The notes under the pieces are model-generated. The model saw only the letters and a list, made by a program, of their open reading frames with translations, ran no database searches and was not told the DNA's origin. The position numbers were made by a program, and so were the translations under genes. Positions 60,860 to 64,000 of a DNA stretch of 64,000 bases are shown in pieces. This DNA comes from Antarctobacter heliothermus (GTDB lineage Bacteria; Pseudomonadota; Alphaproteobacteria; Rhodobacterales; Rhodobacteraceae). Position 1 is the first letter of the stretch. Each line of letters opens with the position of its first letter. The DNA lies in NCBI RefSeq assembly GCF_002237555.1, contig NZ_CP022540.1, positions 4,531,001-4,595,000 on the forward strand, in the 5' to 3' direction.

Positions 60860-61711
60860 ATGCGCCATCCTATTCTCGTTTCCATTTGCGCGGCCGGCGT
60901 GGTCGCGCTTTCGGCCTGTGAAAAAGACATCAACAGCGCCGAAATGGACCGCAAGTTCCAGGGCGTGAACGTCGTCGACGAAAGCGATCTGAACGAGGTC
61001 ATGCTGACCGTGGGCGACCCGAATGAGGCGGTCGCCTATTTCCAGCGCACCGCGTCCGAAAACCCCGACCGAATTGACGTCCTGCGCGGTCTGGCAATCT
61101 CTTTGGTGCGCGCCAAGCGCGTTCAAGAGGGCAAAGTGGCCTGGGCCAAGGTGGTCGCCCACGAGGACAGCAACGATGGGGACAAGGTCCAACTGGCCGA
61201 TACACTGATCCGCGCCGGGGACTGGGAACAGGCCGAAAAGGTGCTCGACGCCATTCCGCCGACGTTCGAAACCTTCAAACGCTACCGGCTGGAGGCGATG
61301 ATCGCCGACGGCAACGAAGAGTGGAAAAAGGCTGACAGTTTCTATGAGGTGGCGGTTGGCCTGACGACCAAACCCGCCTCTGTGCTGAACAACTGGGGCT
61401 ACTCCAAACTGGCGCGCGGCGACCTGCCCGCCGCCGAAAAGCTGTTTGTCGAGGCGATCCGCCACGATGAAAAGCTGTTCACCGCCAAGAACAATCTGGT
61501 GATGGCGCGCGGCGCGCAGGGCAAATACGAACTGCCCGTGATTCCGATGACGCAGGTTGAACGCGCCGAACTGCTGCACACCCTTGGTCTGGCCGCCATC
61601 AAGAGCGGTGACGTCAAGACCGGCAAGGCGCTGTTGCGCGAGGCGCTGGAAACGCATCCCCAACACTTTGACGCCGCCGCTCGCGCGCTGGCCGCCCTCG
61701 AAGAGGCTTGA
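60860..61711 (+). CDS. TPR lipoprotein, second TadD-like copy
   Basis: A 283-residue lipoprotein with Cys20 in VVALSACEKDIN and several TPR-like repeats (RGLAISLVRAKRVQEGKVAW, LNNWGYSKLARGDLPAAEKLF). It is longer than the preceding copy and shares only the general layout. It may assist secretin or pilin handling. It lies 87 bp after copy 1 and 4 bp before the peptidase gene, in the same transcription unit. Confidence 0.85.
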   Translation: MRHPILVSICAAGVVALSACEKDINSAEMDRKFQGVNVVDESDLNEVMLTVGDPNEAVAYFQRTASENPDRIDVLRGLAISLVRAKRVQEGKVAWAKVVAHEDSNDGDKVQLADTLIRAGDWEQAEKVLDAIPPTFETFKRYRLEAMIADGNEEWKKADSFYEVAVGLTTKPASVLNNWGYSKLARGDLPAAEKLFVEAIRHDEKLFTAKNNLVMARGAQGKYELPVIPMTQVERAELLHTLGLAAIKSGDVKTGKALLREALETHPQHFDAAARALAALEEA

Positions 61712-61715
61712 TCCG

Positions 61716-62225
61716 GTGTCGCTGAGCGTCTTTGCGGCTGCGTGGTTCCTGCCGTTCGTCCTGCCGATCTGCGTCTACATCTGCTATACCGACATGAAGG
61801 GAATGCGCATTCCCAACCATGCGGTTGTGGCGCTGTTTGTCGTCTATCTCATTGTCGGCGCCATTGTGCTGCCGCTGGATGCCTATCTGTGGCGCTACCT
61901 GCATCTGGTGGTTGTTCTGGTGGCGGGGATTGCGCTGAACGCAGGCGGTGCCATGGGGGCCGGCGACGCCAAATTCGCCGCCGCTGCTGCGCCGTTTATC
62001 CACCTTGCCGATCTGCGCTTTCTCATGGCGCTGTTTGCCGCCAACCTGCTGGCGGCTTTCGTCTCGCACCGGCTGGCCAAACGGACGCCACTGCGTCAAC
62101 TGGCGCCGGACTGGCACAGCTGGGAGGCGGGCTCCAGATTCCCGATGGGGCTGGCCCTTGGCGGGACGCTGGCGATCTACCTTGGGCTGGGGCTGTTCTA
62201 CGGCCAATCCACCCCCACCCCCTGA
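61716..62225 (+). CDS. cpaA: Prepilin peptidase CpaA/TadV
   Basis: A 169-residue A24-family membrane aspartic peptidase that removes pilin leaders. The two catalytic aspartates are in CYTDMKGMRIPN (Asp22) and GAGDAKFAAAA (about Asp82). About five transmembrane helices are visible. The start GTG 61716 follows GAGG. The three pilins at 51 kb are its likely substrates. Placed near the end of the locus, in contrast to systems where it is close to the pilin. Confidence 0.92.
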   Translation: MSLSVFAAAWFLPFVLPICVYICYTDMKGMRIPNHAVVALFVVYLIVGAIVLPLDAYLWRYLHLVVVLVAGIALNAGGAMGAGDAKFAAAAAPFIHLADLRFLMALFAANLLAAFVSHRLAKRTPLRQLAPDWHSWEAGSRFPMGLALGGTLAIYLGLGLFYGQSTPTP

Positions 62226-62358
62226 CCTTCTGCCAAGGCGGCATCGCGCGCCTTGGCCACCCGCAGGACCATCGGTCCGCGTGTTTCCTCACCTCTGCCG
62301 CCCTGCCGCCACAATCCCGCAGCAGTGTTGGCGCAACGCAGTTGAGGGCAGATCCGAC

Positions 62359-63672
62359 ATGAACATGGAGACCGGCGCCGTCATGGCCCCGCCGCTACCC
62401 AAGCGCATCGAAGAGATGCAGCTTCCGCTGGTGATGATGCGCGACATCATCCTGAAAACGATGTTCCGCAAGAACACCAACGTGGTGACCGATCTGGCCC
62501 GGACAGTCTGCCTGCCCGTGCCAGTCACCCAAGAACTGATCGACATGTGCCGCGGACAGGGTCTGATGGAGGCCATGGGCACCATGGGCCCCTCCGGCGA
62601 GGTGTCGTCAGAGATGCCCTATCAGCTGACCGATACCGGTAAGGCGCGGGCGCTGGATGCGCTGGCACAGTCAGAATACTTTGGCCCGATGCCCGTCCCG
62701 CTGGCTGTCTACGCCGAACAGGTCAAACGGCAGTCGATCCGCAATATCCAGATCACCCGCGACCAGTTGACAGGGGCCATGGGCCATCTTGTGCTTCCCG
62801 ATGATCTGATCTCGAACCTTGGCCCTGCGGTGTCCTCGGGGCGGTCGATCCTGATGTATGGACCACCGGGCAACGGCAAATCCTCCATCTCGAACGGGAT
62901 TCGCGACGCGATGGGCGACCGGATCTATGTCCCGCGCGCCATCGAATATTCCGGTCAGGTCATCACCGTCTACGACCCGATCGTGCATTCTCAGGCTGAA
63001 GGCGACGATGAGAACCCCAATGCGCTGCGCCGCACCGCCCGGTTCGACCGCCGCTATGTGCTGTGCCAGCGGCCCACGGTCATCACTGGGGGGGAGTTGT
63101 CGCTGAACATGCTCGACCTCGTCTACAACCCCACCGCGCGCACCTATCAGGCGCCGCTACAGCTAAAATCCACCGGCGGCATCTTTATCGTCGACGACCT
63201 TGGCCGTCAGGCCGAACCGCCGCAAAAACTGGTCAACCGCTGGATCGTGCCGTTGGAGGAATCCAAGGACATCCTCGCCCTGCAATCGGGTGAAAAGTTC
63301 GAGGTCCCCTTCGACACGCTGGTCATCTTCTCGACCAACTTCCACCCGAACGAGATTTTCGACCAGGCCGCGCTGCGCCGGATCTTTTTCAAGATCAAGA
63401 TCGACGGACCGCACCAGCAGGACTTCCTCAAGATCTTCAGCCTCGTGGCGCGCAAGAAAAAGATGCAACTGGATGAGGCCAGCCTCGTCCACCTGCTGCG
63501 CAACAAGTATCCGACGATCAAAAACATCTACGCCAACTATCAGCCGATTTTCCTCATCGACCAGATGATTGCCGTCTGCGACTTTGAGGGCATCCCCTAC
63601 AAGATGACGCCAGAGCTGATCGACCGCGCTTGGGACAACATGTTCGTCAAGGATGAGCATATCGTGAAATAA
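62359..63672 (+). CDS. AAA-type ATPase of the pilus locus
   Basis: A 437-residue AAA ATPase. Walker A is YGPPGNGKSS with Lys174, and the Walker B-like FIVDDLGRQAEPP follows. The family has long been described as an ATPase with chaperone-like activity, and a gene of this type is often next to tad loci of this group. ATG 62359 is chosen over an open upstream frame. The N-terminal 130 residues (KRIEEMQLPLVMMRDIILK) form a recognition region. No other ATPase activity can be claimed. It ends the locus in this window. Confidence 0.85.
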   Translation: MNMETGAVMAPPLPKRIEEMQLPLVMMRDIILKTMFRKNTNVVTDLARTVCLPVPVTQELIDMCRGQGLMEAMGTMGPSGEVSSEMPYQLTDTGKARALDALAQSEYFGPMPVPLAVYAEQVKRQSIRNIQITRDQLTGAMGHLVLPDDLISNLGPAVSSGRSILMYGPPGNGKSSISNGIRDAMGDRIYVPRAIEYSGQVITVYDPIVHSQAEGDDENPNALRRTARFDRRYVLCQRPTVITGGELSLNMLDLVYNPTARTYQAPLQLKSTGGIFIVDDLGRQAEPPQKLVNRWIVPLEESKDILALQSGEKFEVPFDTLVIFSTNFHPNEIFDQAALRRIFFKIKIDGPHQQDFLKIFSLVARKKKMQLDEASLVHLLRNKYPTIKNIYANYQPIFLIDQMIAVCDFEGIPYKMTPELIDRAWDNMFVKDEHIVK

Positions 63673-63676
63673 CGGA

Positions 63677-63698
63677 CGGGCGCGCGAAACCGCGCCCG
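63677..63698 (+). terminator. GC-rich hairpin after the AAA ATPase gene
   Basis: CGGGCGCG pairs with CGCGCCCG around CGAAAC four bases after the stop codon. It lacks a T-run, so its termination strength is unclear. Confidence 0.4.
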
Positions 63699-63880
63699 CC
63701 CCCCCCTGCCAGACAGGGGCTGTGCGGCTTGCTCTGCGCCTATTGCGTCGCAATCAGCCCAATCACATAGTGACAACCACTGTAAATCACTCAGATGTCG
63801 ACTTTGATTGATTTGTTCGGTTTCGATATGCGCCGATCTCAAATACACCTCCGCATAGGTGGTCTTTTTCGGAGAATGCC

Positions 63881-64000
63881 ATGCGTGCAGTTGTTTTCCT
63901 TGGTCTTGCGCTCTCTGTCATAGCCAGTTCTGCGGTCGCAGAGGATATCCGGTGGAAGCCGGAAACCCTTAGGCCCGGTGATTATACCAGCATCAAGCAA
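63881..64000 (+). CDS. Secreted protein, N-terminal part only
   Basis: The window ends 40 codons into an open frame. The start is ATG 63881 with GGAGAA upstream. A signal peptide, MRAVVFLGLALSVIASSAVA, is followed by EDIRWKPETLRPGDYTSIKQ. No family can be named from so little. It is separated from the ATPase gene by 208 bp, so it is probably an independent gene. Confidence 0.6.
   Translation, partial: MRAVVFLGLALSVIASSAVAEDIRWKPETLRPGDYTSIKQ

Noticed and set aside
1..64000. Insertion sequence, prophage or integrated element
   Set aside because: No transposase, integrase, phage structural gene or flanking direct repeat was recognised.

Overview
The window is a stretch of high-GC alphaproteobacterial chromosome that reads as a marine-type member of the Rhodobacterales (Roseobacter group). 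This rests on gene order and content: infA-maf-RNase E/G-yacG; murA-DUF2948-hisD with UPF0262 and a low-molecular-weight phosphatase nearby; lysC and ptsP; phaZ/phaC/phasin; ctaC-ctaB-ctaG-ctaE-surf1-thrC-pepR; and a tad/cpa pilus locus. The genus cannot be fixed from sequence reading alone. No insertion sequence, prophage, CRISPR array or rRNA operon was seen. One tRNA, tRNA-Thr(GGT), is present.

Layout. 1-9.0 kb (minus strand): housekeeping operons, from a small Lys/Arg-rich protein and murA through hisD, arsC, UPF0262, a phosphatase, three accessory enzymes, infA, maf, RNase E/G and a cut-off yacG. 9.2-9.98 kb: tRNA-Thr followed by a 720 bp gene-poor gap. 10-16.7 kb (plus): waaA, DUF1178, SDR, NTF2-like, lysC, ptsP. 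16.7-19.1 kb: a probable unrecognised structured RNA with its own terminator and a CtrA-like box, then ecsC-like and GNAT genes, with a divergent flavin reductase. 19.3-25 kb: acetyltransferase, SulP transporter, mtnP, DUF2927, LysE exporter, apt. 25-29.7 kb: polyhydroxyalkanoate (PHA) metabolism, with phaZ divergent from phaC, then two tandem phasin units, each with its own operator, gene and three-hairpin 3' region. 29.7-30.9 kb: two unfamiliar secreted proteins. 31.2-39.5 kb (mostly minus): CoA-transferase subunits, L,D-transpeptidase, topA, dprA, tldD. 39.7-47.2 kb (plus): aa3 cytochrome oxidase subunits II and III with assembly factors, threonine synthase, M16 peptidase, GNAT. 47.4-49.7 kb: an MBL-fold-like protein and a FAD-linked oxidase. 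49.8-63.7 kb: lytic transglycosylase and the tad/cpa pilus locus (three pilins, cpaB, cpaC, OmpA-like lipoprotein, cpaE, cpaF, tadB, tadC, two TPR lipoproteins, prepilin peptidase, AAA ATPase). The window ends inside a secreted protein gene.

How the genes work together. PhaC makes and PhaZ breaks down PHA, phasins coat the granules, and the CoA transferase can feed acetoacetyl-CoA pools. The cta genes build the aa3 oxidase, but subunit I is not here; a perfect FNR-type palindrome lies upstream. The pilus locus encodes pilin, peptidase, secretin, lipoproteins, motor and platform proteins. Terminators appear to split it into separately expressed pilin, cpaB, cpaC-ompA and cpaE-onward units.

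The most promising less-described signals are: conserved anti-Shine-Dalgarno loop hairpins downstream of both phasins; the probable CtrA-linked RNA after ptsP; hairpins that bury the ribosome binding sites of the CoA-transferase and acetyltransferase genes; and the FNR-type site by the oxidase genes. All function calls come from reading motifs and context by eye; no database search was run.
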